Shown piece after piece: positions 1-5,765 of a stretch of DNA of 7,882 nt. Position 1 is the first letter of the stretch. Each line of letters begins with the position of its first letter. Source of the stretch: Thermoflexus sp. (GTDB taxonomy: Bacteria > Chloroflexota > Anaerolineae > Thermoflexales > Thermoflexaceae); the NCBI RefSeq assembly GCF_034432235.1, contig NZ_DAOUCJ010000012.1:1-7882 (forward strand), written 5' to 3'. Made by a program: the position numbers and the translations under genes. The notes beneath the pieces are model-generated. The model was not told the origin of the DNA. It ran no database searches and saw only the letters and a list, made by a program, of their open reading frames with translations.

Positions 1-87
1 ATCCAGGGCTGCGCGCAGAATGGCCTCCGGGATCGCCGAGGGATCCAGCGTGTCCAGAAGCTCAATGAGGCGAAGCAGCAACACCAT
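1..87 (-). CDS. Start of an unidentified protein, cut by the left edge
   Basis: The first 29 codons of a leftward gene are visible. They begin at ATG 87-85, behind a GGAGGG ribosome binding site eight to thirteen bases upstream. The N-terminus is leucine-rich (MVLLLRLIELLDTLDPS) and looks like an amphipathic helix. It is too short and too uncharged at its start to tell a signal peptide from a soluble helix. No family can be recognised. The nearest promoter I can see in the right orientation is the consensus one at 590-617, which would give a leader of about 500 bases. The reading frame is supported only by the ribosome binding site and by staying open to the edge, so the call is tentative. 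Confidence 0.5.
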   Translation of the reverse strand, partial: MVLLLRLIELLDTLDPSAIPEAILRAALD

Positions 88-308
88 CTCTATCCCTCCG
101 TGAACCCGTGCAGGGTGGAGCGTGGCGGTGGCACCCCTATGGGGAAGGCCTGGACGAGGGGCCAGGGTTCATCCGGATGGGGCTCAATCCGGGAGATCCG
201 GTGAGCCCTGTGACCGATAGCAACCCGAAGGGCACGGGCGATCCCCGCCCGAGGGGGACGATGGCAATCCCCCCCGGGGGGGGGGTATTTAATGAAAAAA
301 GAGAGGTT

Positions 309-348
309 AAAATTCGGGTCCCGTAGCGCGGGTTCCGCCCGGGTTTTT
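309..348 (+). terminator. Terminator-like hairpin, possibly bidirectional
   Basis: The arm AAAATTCGGG (309-318) can pair with CCCGGGTTTT (338-347) with two G.U pairs. A small inner stem CCCG/CGGG sits in the loop, and a run of five T follows (344-348). On the minus strand the same structure ends in UUUUAA. No rightward gene precedes it. It could end leftward transcripts from the promoter at 590-617. Assigned from shape only. Confidence 0.35.
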
Positions 349-406
349 GAACAGGGATCAAGCCGCTGTGCATCTTCACCGTCTCCAGCGGAACATCGGC
401 TCCCCA

Positions 407-433
407 TAGGGCAACTGCTTTGCAGTTGCCCTA
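407..433. repeat. Perfect 12-bp palindrome with 3-base loop
   Basis: TAGGGCAACTGC (407-418), loop TTT, GCAGTTGCCCTA (422-433): twelve perfect base pairs. It ends two bases before the point where similarity to S-adenosylhomocysteine hydrolase begins (435). It resembles the short palindromic repeats, or the terminal repeats of small insertion elements, common between genes in GC-rich bacteria, but only one copy is in this window. Confidence 0.7.
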
Positions 434-434
434 C

Positions 435-575
435 GTTTACGTCGAGCGCCAGATCCATGCGATGCCCCGGGAGCTCGATCAGGTGGTGGCTTGGCTGACG
501 CTGGAGACCATAGGGATTCGAATCGACCAGCTCACCCCGGGGCAGGAGCGCTACCTGGCCTCGTGGAAGGAGTAA
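435..575 (+). pseudogene. ahcY: C-terminal remnant of S-adenosylhomocysteine hydrolase
   Basis: The frame from 435 to the TAA at 573-575 encodes 46 residues that match the C-terminal end of adenosylhomocysteinase: VYVERQIHAMPRELDQVVAW, then LTLETIGIRIDQLTPGQERY, then LASWKE. The family's tail has the same pattern, an aromatic-Val segment, P-R-E-[IL]-D, a K/T-L-E-x-[MI]-G-I-x-I-D-x-L-T helix, then Q-x-x-Y-L-x-S-W. The rest of this enzyme, normally more than 400 residues including the NAD-binding domain, is absent. The frame is open back to 351 but bases 351-434 encode nothing like the family and contain a 27-base palindrome. It is therefore a dead 3' end left by deletion or insertion, and it is the only recognised plus-strand coding sequence in the window. 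Confidence 0.8.
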
Positions 576-589
576 CGCTGTTGTGGTTA

Positions 590-617
590 ATTATATTCTA
601 ACCTGCGGGCCTGTCAA
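590..617 (-). promoter_or_regulatory. Consensus sigma-70-type promoter pointing left
   Basis: On the minus strand, TTGACA (617-612) and TATAAT (595-590) are separated by 16 bases. Both hexamers match the consensus exactly and the layout equals that of the nrdA promoter at 5738-5765. Transcription would start near 583, run antisense through the ahcY remnant and the 407-433 palindrome, and either stop near 309 or continue to the gene at 87. It lies just beyond one copy of the 59-base repeat. Confidence 0.7.
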
Positions 618-634
618 GGGGGCATGCTCGTTTC

Positions 635-693
635 GGGGGAGATGGGCGGGCCTCTGGCATGCCCACCCACCGTTCGGATCTGGAGAGATCAGC
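635..693 (-). repeat. 59-base intergenic repeat, copy 1
   Basis: This matches 1907-1965 in the same orientation with one difference (A at 642, G at 1914). Bases 643-693 are identical to 1915-1965. Read as minus-strand RNA it contains a nine-pair stem, UGGGUGGGC with GCCCGCCCA and one G.U pair (669-661 with 651-643), around a nine-base loop. It lies about 60 bases beyond the stop codon of the toxin pseudogene and may act as its terminator or 3' RNA-stabilising element. Confidence 0.85.
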
Positions 694-751
694 TCCCTTC
701 CCGGGATGGCGAGCGCGGCCGCCAAAGCCCGGGCGAAGACCCTTCTCGCTC

Positions 752-1282
752 TCAATTTTTCCGGTCCTTCGCTTCGGTCTCAGATTCCGGCTCAGGCCGG
801 AGCTCCCCCGCCCCTCGCAGCACGCTCTTGTGGAGGTCCGGGGCGAGCCGGAATCCTCCTGCTATCAGCTCGTCGAGCATGGGCTTCACCTCAGGGATCA
901 CGCCGCGGCCTTTCGCTATAAGCAACACCCCGAGGAGGCCTGTCACCTTTACCCCTTGCCTTTGTGCTTCCCGTCGGGCTGCCCGGTCGTCGCTCAGCAG
1001 CACCGCCCCGCGCTCCACAGCCAGGGCGATCGCCTCCCGCTCCCCCCGTCCCAGCCGCTTCGGCAACCCCTCCACCCGCTTTCGATCCTGGACCCGGACG
1101 ACACGGATCCAGTCGTTCAGGGCCTTCTCCAGCGCCTCGACCCCCGGCTTCCCTGGCACCTGCAGCTCCTAGGCCACTGCCTCCGGGATCCACACCTCCC
1201 TCTCGCCCACGGCCTCGCGCAGCAGCTCCAGGTGCCCGATCCGGGCAAGCAGGATCAGGGTGGATGCGTCCGCGACGATCAT
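752..1282 (-). pseudogene. DUF3368 PIN-domain toxin broken by an in-frame amber codon
   Basis: The frame starts at ATG 1282-1280, overlapping the antitoxin stop by four bases (ATGA), and would encode 176 residues including the stop position. It begins MIVADASTLILLARIGHLEL, the usual DUF3368 opening with the first PIN acidic residue, Asp5. Codon 38 is TAG (1171-1169) within IPEAVA*ELQV, where family members usually carry Glu. Beyond it the frame continues cleanly: GRGEREAIALA (about 78-88) carries the second acidic cluster and LLSDDRAAR (about 95-103) the third, then the family's VTGLLGVLLIAKGRG and VKPMLDELIAGGFRL. A GTG at 1159 could restart translation, but the product would lack Asp5. In these toxin-antitoxin modules the PIN protein is an RNA-cutting toxin. 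Here it is probably inactive unless the amber codon is read through or is a sequencing error. The C-terminal tail (EPESETEAKDRKN) is charged and unremarkable. Confidence 0.85.
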
Positions 1283-1554
1283 CCCTGAAGGGCCTCTCGA
1301 AGGATCTCCACGTCCTGCTGCAGCTCCTCCGGGGTCTGGCGGAGTGCGGGGAGGCCATGCTTGGCCAGGAGATCGAGCAGCTCCCAGCGATCCACCCCCA
1401 GGAGTTCGGCGGCCTTCCCTTGCGAGATCTCCCCCCGATGGAGGAGATCGAGCACCAGCGCCTCCCGGGCGGCGTGGGCAGCGGCCTCCTCCGACACAAA
1501 TAGCTCTCGTAGTTCCTCCGGCAACTCCAGCTCAAAACGAACTTTCATTCCCAT
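1279..1554 (-). CDS. UPF0175 family antitoxin
   Basis: This 91-residue protein matches the UPF0175 family, the usual partner encoded just before DUF3368 PIN toxins. Residues 4-35 hold the pattern FELELPEEL followed by a helix rich in Ala and Glu. Residues 42-70 (EISQGKAAELLGVDRWELLD and the following LLAKHGL) form the family's helix-turn-helix, likely used to bind its own promoter. The C-terminal part (75-90) would bind the toxin. The start at ATG 1554-1552 is preceded by AGGAG six bases upstream; a second ATG two codons later (MGMKV) is possible. Its TGA overlaps the toxin ATG, the usual sign of translational coupling. It is intact although its toxin is interrupted, so it may survive as an orphan DNA-binding protein or may neutralise a related toxin elsewhere. 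No strong promoter is visible directly upstream. Confidence 0.85.
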   Translation of the reverse strand: MGMKVRFELELPEELRELFVSEEAAAHAAREALVLDLLHRGEISQGKAAELLGVDRWELLDLLAKHGLPALRQTPEELQQDVEILREALQG

Positions 1555-1744
1555 CGTTTTCTCCTCGCTTTATTTTCGGAGCTCAACTTCCGCTGGGCCC
1601 TGCGCTCCATGTCGTCCACCCCCCTTCGGGATCCAGGACTCGCATCCGGCGCTGCGGGCACCCACGGATCAGAAGCTCCTCTTCGGGGGGTTGAAAACGA
1701 ACCGCCGCTGTCTTTCCCGTGATCGTCCCACGTCACTTGCGTGT

Positions 1745-1789
1745 CATGCGGCGGCCGGCAGCCGTATCCCCTCGTCCGGCCGCCGCATG
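1745..1789. repeat. 14-bp perfect inverted repeat
   Basis: CATGCGGCGGCCGG (1745-1758) is the exact reverse complement of CCGGCCGCCGCATG (1776-1789), with a 17-base loop. No T-run follows on either strand, so it is not a standard terminator. It lies about 190 bases upstream of the antitoxin gene and could be an operator, an element end, or a relic. Confidence 0.7.
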
Positions 1790-1906
1790 GCCCGCTCGAT
1801 CGCCCCCACGCTCCGTTCCTGCTCAGGGTATCCCGTTTCTATGTTTCAGGCAACCCCTTTTGCCCTTACGGAGGGGAAGGGATGGGCGCATCGCATGGTC
1901 AAGAAA

Positions 1907-1965
1907 GGGGGAGGTGGGCGGGCCTCTGGCATGCCCACCCACCGTTCGGATCTGGAGAGATCAGC
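1907..1965 (-). repeat. 59-base intergenic repeat, copy 2
   Basis: Same element as at 635-693, in the same orientation, with one mismatch. The minus-strand RNA forms the nine-pair hairpin (1941-1933 with 1923-1915), followed by CCUCCCCCUUUCUU, a weak pyrimidine tail. It starts about 35 bases past the nrdB stop codon, so it is the best candidate for the 3' end of the nrdAB transcript. Its presence after two unrelated genes suggests a dispersed repeat rather than part of either gene. Confidence 0.85.
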
Positions 1966-2000
1966 CCTCTGGCGGTGCGGCCCGGCGAAAAGAAGGGAGC

Positions 2001-2996
2001 TTATTCGCGGGGGCGCCCGACTTCGTAATTCACGTTGCGGGCCTCGAAGAAGTTCACTTGTTCAGGGAGATCGATCTCGGCGGCCAGCCAGCGGAAGGGA
2101 TTCGGTGTGTGGAACTGGGCACCCAGCCCCAGCTCCTCCAGACGCCGGTCGGCCACATAGCGCACATAGGCGTTGAGGGATCCCGCGTGGAGGCCCAGGA
2201 TCGGCCGGGGAAGCAATGCCTGATTGTAGGCTTCCTCCAGCGCCACGGCCTTGAGGATCATCCGGCGCAGTTCCTCCCCCAGGGCCGGCGTTCGCACCTC
2301 GGGATACTCCTGGAGGAAGGCCCGGATCAGGTGCACGCCGAACGAAAGGTGAAGGCTCTCATCCTTGAGCACCCAGTCGATGATCGTGCCCAGGCCCCGC
2401 AGCAGGTTCCGGCGCCGGAAAGAGAGGGCGAAGGCGAAGCCGGAATAGAAGAAGATCCCTTCCAGAACCACGAAGAAGCCTGTCAGGTTCCGCAGGAAGC
2501 GCTGGCGTCCCTCCACCGTGCCCAGGTCCAGGCCTGGCTGCATGATCTCGAGCGTGAGCTGACGCTGGAAATCCGCTTTCGCCGCCACGGCCGGATGATC
2601 CTCCAGCATAGCGAACACCCGCTCCCGATCCAGGGGCAACGTCTTGATCACGTATTCGAAAGCCATGGTGTGGTTAGCTTCCTCCCAGGCCTGCCGGGCG
2701 AGATAGAGGCGGATCTCGGGGGCGGTGAGATAAGGATAAAGGGCCAGCACCAGGTTGCTGGTGACCATGGATTCCATGGGGTTGAAGAAGCCCAGCAGGA
2801 TTTCCACCGCCTGGCGCTCCTCCTCGGTGAGGCGCTCATGCCAGTCCTGAACGTCATCGTGAAGGGGTGCCTCTTCAGGAAACCAAGTGTTGCGCTTGGC
2901 CTGCTGCACATGGGCATACGCCCACGGATACCGCAGGGGAAAAAGACGCAGCGGCTCCACCGGATCACCGCCGATCAGCCCGTGTGCGGATTGCAT
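2001..2996 (-). CDS. nrdB: Class Ic ribonucleotide reductase beta subunit (Mn/Fe type)
   Basis: This 331-residue protein is the small subunit of class I ribonucleotide reductase, which holds the oxidant that starts radical transfer to NrdA for making deoxyribonucleotides. The six metal ligands are visible: Glu75 (NPMES), Glu106 and His109 (AWEEANH), Glu179 (VVLEG), Glu213 and His216 (KDESLH). The first ligand is Glu where most R2 proteins have Asp. The radical Tyr position, four residues after His109, is Phe113. These two changes define class Ic, known from Chlamydia trachomatis, which uses a Mn(IV)/Fe(III) cofactor instead of a tyrosyl radical. All six ligands and the Phe sit exactly 14 positions before their recalled Chlamydia counterparts (89, 120, 123, 193, 227, 230, 127). 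The tail keeps a Tyr (Tyr324) likely to relay the radical, and Trp38 is the likely inner relay residue. ATG 2996 has AGGAGG seven bases upstream. It follows nrdA by 45 bases. Confidence 0.95.
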   Translation of the reverse strand: MQSAHGLIGGDPVEPLRLFPLRYPWAYAHVQQAKRNTWFPEEAPLHDDVQDWHERLTEEERQAVEILLGFFNPMESMVTSNLVLALYPYLTAPEIRLYLARQAWEEANHTMAFEYVIKTLPLDRERVFAMLEDHPAVAAKADFQRQLTLEIMQPGLDLGTVEGRQRFLRNLTGFFVVLEGIFFYSGFAFALSFRRRNLLRGLGTIIDWVLKDESLHLSFGVHLIRAFLQEYPEVRTPALGEELRRMILKAVALEEAYNQALLPRPILGLHAGSLNAYVRYVADRRLEELGLGAQFHTPNPFRWLAAEIDLPEQVNFFEARNVNYEVGRPRE

Positions 2997-3041
2997 GGAA
3001 AGGCCTCCTGGAGAGATCGGGAGATGGCGAGGCCATCGCCT

Positions 3042-5504
3042 CTACTGGCAGGCCTCGCAGGAGCCATCCAGGGCGCAGGCGGCGTCGGCCTGCAGCTCCG
3101 CCTCCGCCGCCTCCACCCAGCGGGGCCGTTGCGCGGCCTTGTTCACCCGCACCGTCGCCGGCTCCGCCCGCATGCGGGGCATCACATAACAGTAATAGGT
3201 GGCCTTCACGCCCTTCCGCCAGGCCTCCAGGTAAACCTCTGCGATATCGGCCGGCGTTTCGGACGTGAAGTAGAGGCTGCGGCTGATGCCCATATCCACC
3301 CATTTCTGGGCCCGCGCCGTGATCTCCAGCAGGGCCTCCGGCCGGATCTGGAAGGCCGTGGGGAAGCGCCGTCGCACCGGCTCGGGGATCTCGGGGATAG
3401 CCTCTACATCGCCCTGGGTCTCCACCAGCCGTTCCCGAACGCGTTCCCACAGCCCCAGAGCTTTCAGGGTCCGGACCAGCGACGGGTTGAACTCCACGAA
3501 GCGGCCGGAGAGGGTGGTTCGAACGAAAAGGTTGCTGAAATAGGGATCCATGCTGGGGCTGGTGCCGGCGATCAGGGCGATGGTTGCGGTAGGGGCAATG
3601 GCCATCACCGCGCCGTTGCGGATCCCCTGGCGCACCACGTCCCGGAGAGCCCCCCAGTCCAGCCGGCCCCTGCGATCCACCTCGATCCTCCGCCCGCGCT
3701 CCCGCTCCAGGTCCCCCAGGGTATCGAAGGGCAGACGGCCTTTGGACCACTCGCTGCCGGGAAACCGCGGGAAGGGCCCGCGCTCCCGGGCCAGGGCGCA
3801 GCTGGCCCGGATGGCGTGAAAGGAGAGCTGCTCGACGATGCCGTCGGCCCATTCCGCGGCCTCCGGGTCATTGAAGGAGAGACCCTGACGGCTCAGGAGC
3901 TCTGCGAACCCCATGCAACCCAGGCCCACCGGACGGTTCAGGAGGTTGCTGCGGCGGGCGCGCTCCGAGGGGTACAGGTTCAGGTCGATCACGTTGTCCA
4001 GGGCCCGCATGGCGGTCTCGACGGTGCGGGCCAGCTCCGCCTCATCCAGGCTTCCGTCGTCTTTCAGATGACGGGCGAGGTTCACGCTGCCCAGGTTGCA
4101 CACGGCGATCTCCTCCGGGCTGGTGGGCAGCGCCACCTCCGTGCACAGGTTCAGGGAATGGATGATCCCCGCGTGACGCAGCATGCTGCGCAGGTTGCTG
4201 CTATCTTTGAAGGTGATCCACGGATGTCCGGTTTCCAGAAGGGCGGCGAGGATCCGCAGATACAGTTCGCGGGCGCGCACTTTCCGCCATGCGCGGCGAG
4301 GGATCTCGCCCCGTTCTGCCTGCGCGATGTAATCCTCGTAGCGCCTCCGGAAGGCCTCTCCGTAGAGATCGACCAGATCCCCCGTATACAGCGGGTCGAA
4401 CAGATACCAGTCCGCATCGGCCTCCACACGCTCCATGAAGACGTCGGGGATCCAGAGGGCGGTGTCCAGGGAAGGGGTGCGCCGGTAGGGATCCCCGGCG
4501 TTCCGTCGCAGATCCAGGAAAGACTCGATCTCCAGATGCCATGGCTCCAGATACGCCGCCATCGTTCCTCGCCGCCGTCCTCCCTGGTTGATCGCGTGGA
4601 TCAAGGCGTCATAGAGGTGCAGGAAAGGGATGAGGCCGCCGCTGCGGCCGTTGATCCCTCGCACCGGCGCGCCGGCGGCCCGGATGCGGCTCACAGAAGC
4701 CCCGATGCCTCCTGCGTATTTGGCCAGCATCCCGAAGGTCGCCGCGGCGTCCAGGATGTGATCGAGGCTGTCCAGCACTTCGTAGAGATAGCAGGAGGCC
4801 AGCTGGTGGTGAGGGGTGCCGCTGTTGAACAGGGTGGGAGTGCTGGGAAGGAAGCGCAGGGTGCTCATCTGCTCATAAAAGCGCACCGCCCATCCCTCGC
4901 GGTCCGACTCCTGCAAGGCCAGCCCCATGGCCACCCGCATCCACATGAACTGGGGCGGCTCCAGGACCTGGCGGGTCTCCGGATCCCGGATCAGGTAGCG
5001 ATCGAAGAGGGTAGCCAGCCCGATATACGGCAGCAGGGCATCCCGCTCCGGGACCAGGGCCTGAGCCAGCCGATCGAGATCGTAGGCGAGAAGATCTGGA
5101 TGCAAGGCCCCGCGCCGCACCCCCTCCCGGATGTAAGCAGGGAAGGCGGATGCATAGTCCGGGCGGTCAGAGCCCAGGGCCTCCAGGAGGATGCGCCGGC
5201 GCATCAGCGCCGCAGCCGCCCGCTCGTAGAGCGGGTCCTCCCAGATCCGCGCCGTGATCAGCAGGAGCAGCGCTTCCAGGGCCTGGGACGGATCCAGCTG
5301 GTCCACCGCGCTTTCCTGGGCTTCCCGGAGAATCGGAGCGCGGAGCGCCTCCGGCAGGCCGGTCTCCTGCAGGTAACGATGAAGCGCTGTCCGCTCCCAT
5401 GAGGCGGTCGACGTGATCATCGCGCCCTCCGTAGAGGAAAGGATGGCGCGGGAGAACCGCCGGCGTAAGGGGAAAGCCTCCCGGATGGAGGAGGCCATGC
5501 CCAT
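3042..5504 (-). CDS. nrdA: Ribonucleoside-diphosphate reductase alpha subunit
   Basis: This 820-residue protein is the catalytic subunit that reduces ribonucleotides with NrdB. Visible sites, numbered from the first Met: Cys238 (ASCYL) and Cys469 (VCNLGSVNL) form the active-site redox pair. Asn452, Cys454 and Glu456 (NLCTE) hold the thiyl radical cysteine and its helpers. Tyr770 and Tyr771 (KATYYC) are the paired radical-relay tyrosines. The tail CALDGSCEACQ carries the shuttle cysteines Cys816 and Cys819. The N-terminus lacks the KRDG-type ATP-cone found in many class I alphas, so dATP feedback by that domain is not expected. Start choice is open. ATG 5504 (and 5498 in frame) follows GGGAGG and sits in the riboswitch hairpin, which favours it. 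ATG 5420 (MITSTASW) also has GGAGG five bases upstream and would give 792 residues. Transcription likely starts near 5731. Confidence 0.93.
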   Translation of the reverse strand: MGMASSIREAFPLRRRFSRAILSSTEGAMITSTASWERTALHRYLQETGLPEALRAPILREAQESAVDQLDPSQALEALLLLITARIWEDPLYERAAAALMRRRILLEALGSDRPDYASAFPAYIREGVRRGALHPDLLAYDLDRLAQALVPERDALLPYIGLATLFDRYLIRDPETRQVLEPPQFMWMRVAMGLALQESDREGWAVRFYEQMSTLRFLPSTPTLFNSGTPHHQLASCYLYEVLDSLDHILDAAATFGMLAKYAGGIGASVSRIRAAGAPVRGINGRSGGLIPFLHLYDALIHAINQGGRRRGTMAAYLEPWHLEIESFLDLRRNAGDPYRRTPSLDTALWIPDVFMERVEADADWYLFDPLYTGDLVDLYGEAFRRRYEDYIAQAERGEIPRRAWRKVRARELYLRILAALLETGHPWITFKDSSNLRSMLRHAGIIHSLNLCTEVALPTSPEEIAVCNLGSVNLARHLKDDGSLDEAELARTVETAMRALDNVIDLNLYPSERARRSNLLNRPVGLGCMGFAELLSRQGLSFNDPEAAEWADGIVEQLSFHAIRASCALARERGPFPRFPGSEWSKGRLPFDTLGDLERERGRRIEVDRRGRLDWGALRDVVRQGIRNGAVMAIAPTATIALIAGTSPSMDPYFSNLFVRTTLSGRFVEFNPSLVRTLKALGLWERVRERLVETQGDVEAIPEIPEPVRRRFPTAFQIRPEALLEITARAQKWVDMGISRSLYFTSETPADIAEVYLEAWRKGVKATYYCYVMPRMRAEPATVRVNKAAQRPRWVEAAEAELQADAACALDGSCEACQ

Positions 5505-5730
5505 CGCCCTCCCGCGAGGCGATGGCGGTTAAAGGGGAGGATGGGCCGGTCTTCGGGCTCCCGGATCGTCCTACTCGCCGCGCCTTCCCGGAGAGGAACC
5601 TCCAGTGGCGTGTCGTGCGGCCGTCAGGAGAAGGCCACACCGAAGCGGCTTTCGTCCCCGGTTACCGCTGCGGGGCAGCGCCGGCCTCTCACCGGACTTC
5701 CCGCCACCCATCTTGTGGTGAGCCGGCTTC
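5501..5730 (-). promoter_or_regulatory. Cobalamin (B12) riboswitch with translational control hairpin
   Basis: Read on the minus strand, the leader of nrdA has the conserved pieces of the cobalamin aptamer in order. P1 5' arm GCCGG is at 5727-5723. GGGAAG (5702-5697) and CCGGTGAGA (5695-5687) follow. The L5 segment CCCCGCAGCGGTAA is at 5675-5662 and GCCACTGG at 5609-5602. The B12 box GAGCCCGAAGACCGG is at 5560-5546, with CCGGC (5549-5545) closing P1. Downstream, CCATCGCC pairs with GGCGATGG (5525-5518 with 5508-5501) around a nine-base loop. That loop contains GCGGG (5515-5511), complementary to CCCGC of L5 (5674-5670), the expected L5-L13 kissing contact. The hairpin covers GGGAGG and the first ATG of nrdA, so ligand binding should block translation. 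Binding of B12 to the RNA is known for the family; repression here is inferred. Confidence 0.93.
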
Positions 5731-5737
5731 AGGGCCC

Positions 5738-5765
5738 ATTATATTCGGAGGCCTCCGGATGTCAA
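5738..5765 (-). promoter_or_regulatory. Consensus promoter of nrdAB with palindromic spacer
   Basis: TTGACA (5765-5760) and TATAAT (5743-5738) lie 16 bases apart on the minus strand; both match the sigma-70 consensus exactly. The predicted start, near 5731, coincides with the 5' edge of the cobalamin aptamer, which supports both calls. The spacer contains a perfect 12-base palindrome, CGGAGGCCTCCG (5746-5757), placed where a repressor could block polymerase. The -35 box begins one base after the ATPase stop codon. Confidence 0.88.

Larger units (their letters stand above)
88..434. other. Non-coding stretch with hairpins and a C7G10 tract
   Basis: I see no convincing gene in these 347 bases. 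They hold an inverted repeat GGGCTCA (180-186) / TGAGCCC (202-208), a homopolymer tract of seven C and ten G (269-285), an AT-rich patch (286-314), a terminator-like hairpin (309-347) and a perfect palindrome (407-433). Open frames here exist in several phases because of base composition and none has a recognisable family. The stretch could be the structured leader of the gene leaving the left edge, or debris from rearrangement. Confidence 0.5.
1555..2000. other. Intergenic region between antitoxin and nrdB
   Basis: This 446-base stretch separates the end of nrdB from the antitoxin start. It contains a 14-bp perfect inverted repeat (1745-1789) and copy 2 of the 59-base repeat (1907-1965). A minus-strand frame from 1845 to 1744 carries 33 codons (ETGYPEQERSVGAIERAMRR and on) and ends inside the inverted repeat. 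It has no start at its head and no family I recognise, and could be a gene fragment. Hexamers TTGCCT and TACCCT spaced 17 bases on the minus strand (about 1852-1824) are only a weak promoter match for the antitoxin. Confidence 0.5.

Noticed and set aside
510..530. GATTCGAATC, resembling a tRNA T-loop
   Set aside because: The flanking bases cannot form the T-stem or acceptor stem, and the segment lies inside the ahcY remnant's coding frame.
1545..1736. A 63-codon minus-strand frame upstream of the antitoxin
   Set aside because: It overlaps the antitoxin start, has low-complexity charged composition and no family resemblance.
635..1965. The 59-base repeats as ends of an insertion sequence
   Set aside because: They are direct, not inverted, and no transposase or target duplication is found between or around them.
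1719..5402. A plus-strand frame open for over 1,200 codons across nrdB and nrdA
   Set aside because: It is antisense to two genes with clear catalytic motifs, its product is rich in His/Gln/Pro/Arg with no family resemblance, and long antisense frames are expected at this GC content.
3042..5504. Reading nrdA as a B12-dependent class II reductase
   Set aside because: It is followed at 45 bases by a true NrdB, and has the NLCTE site, paired relay tyrosines and CEACQ tail of class I alpha subunits.
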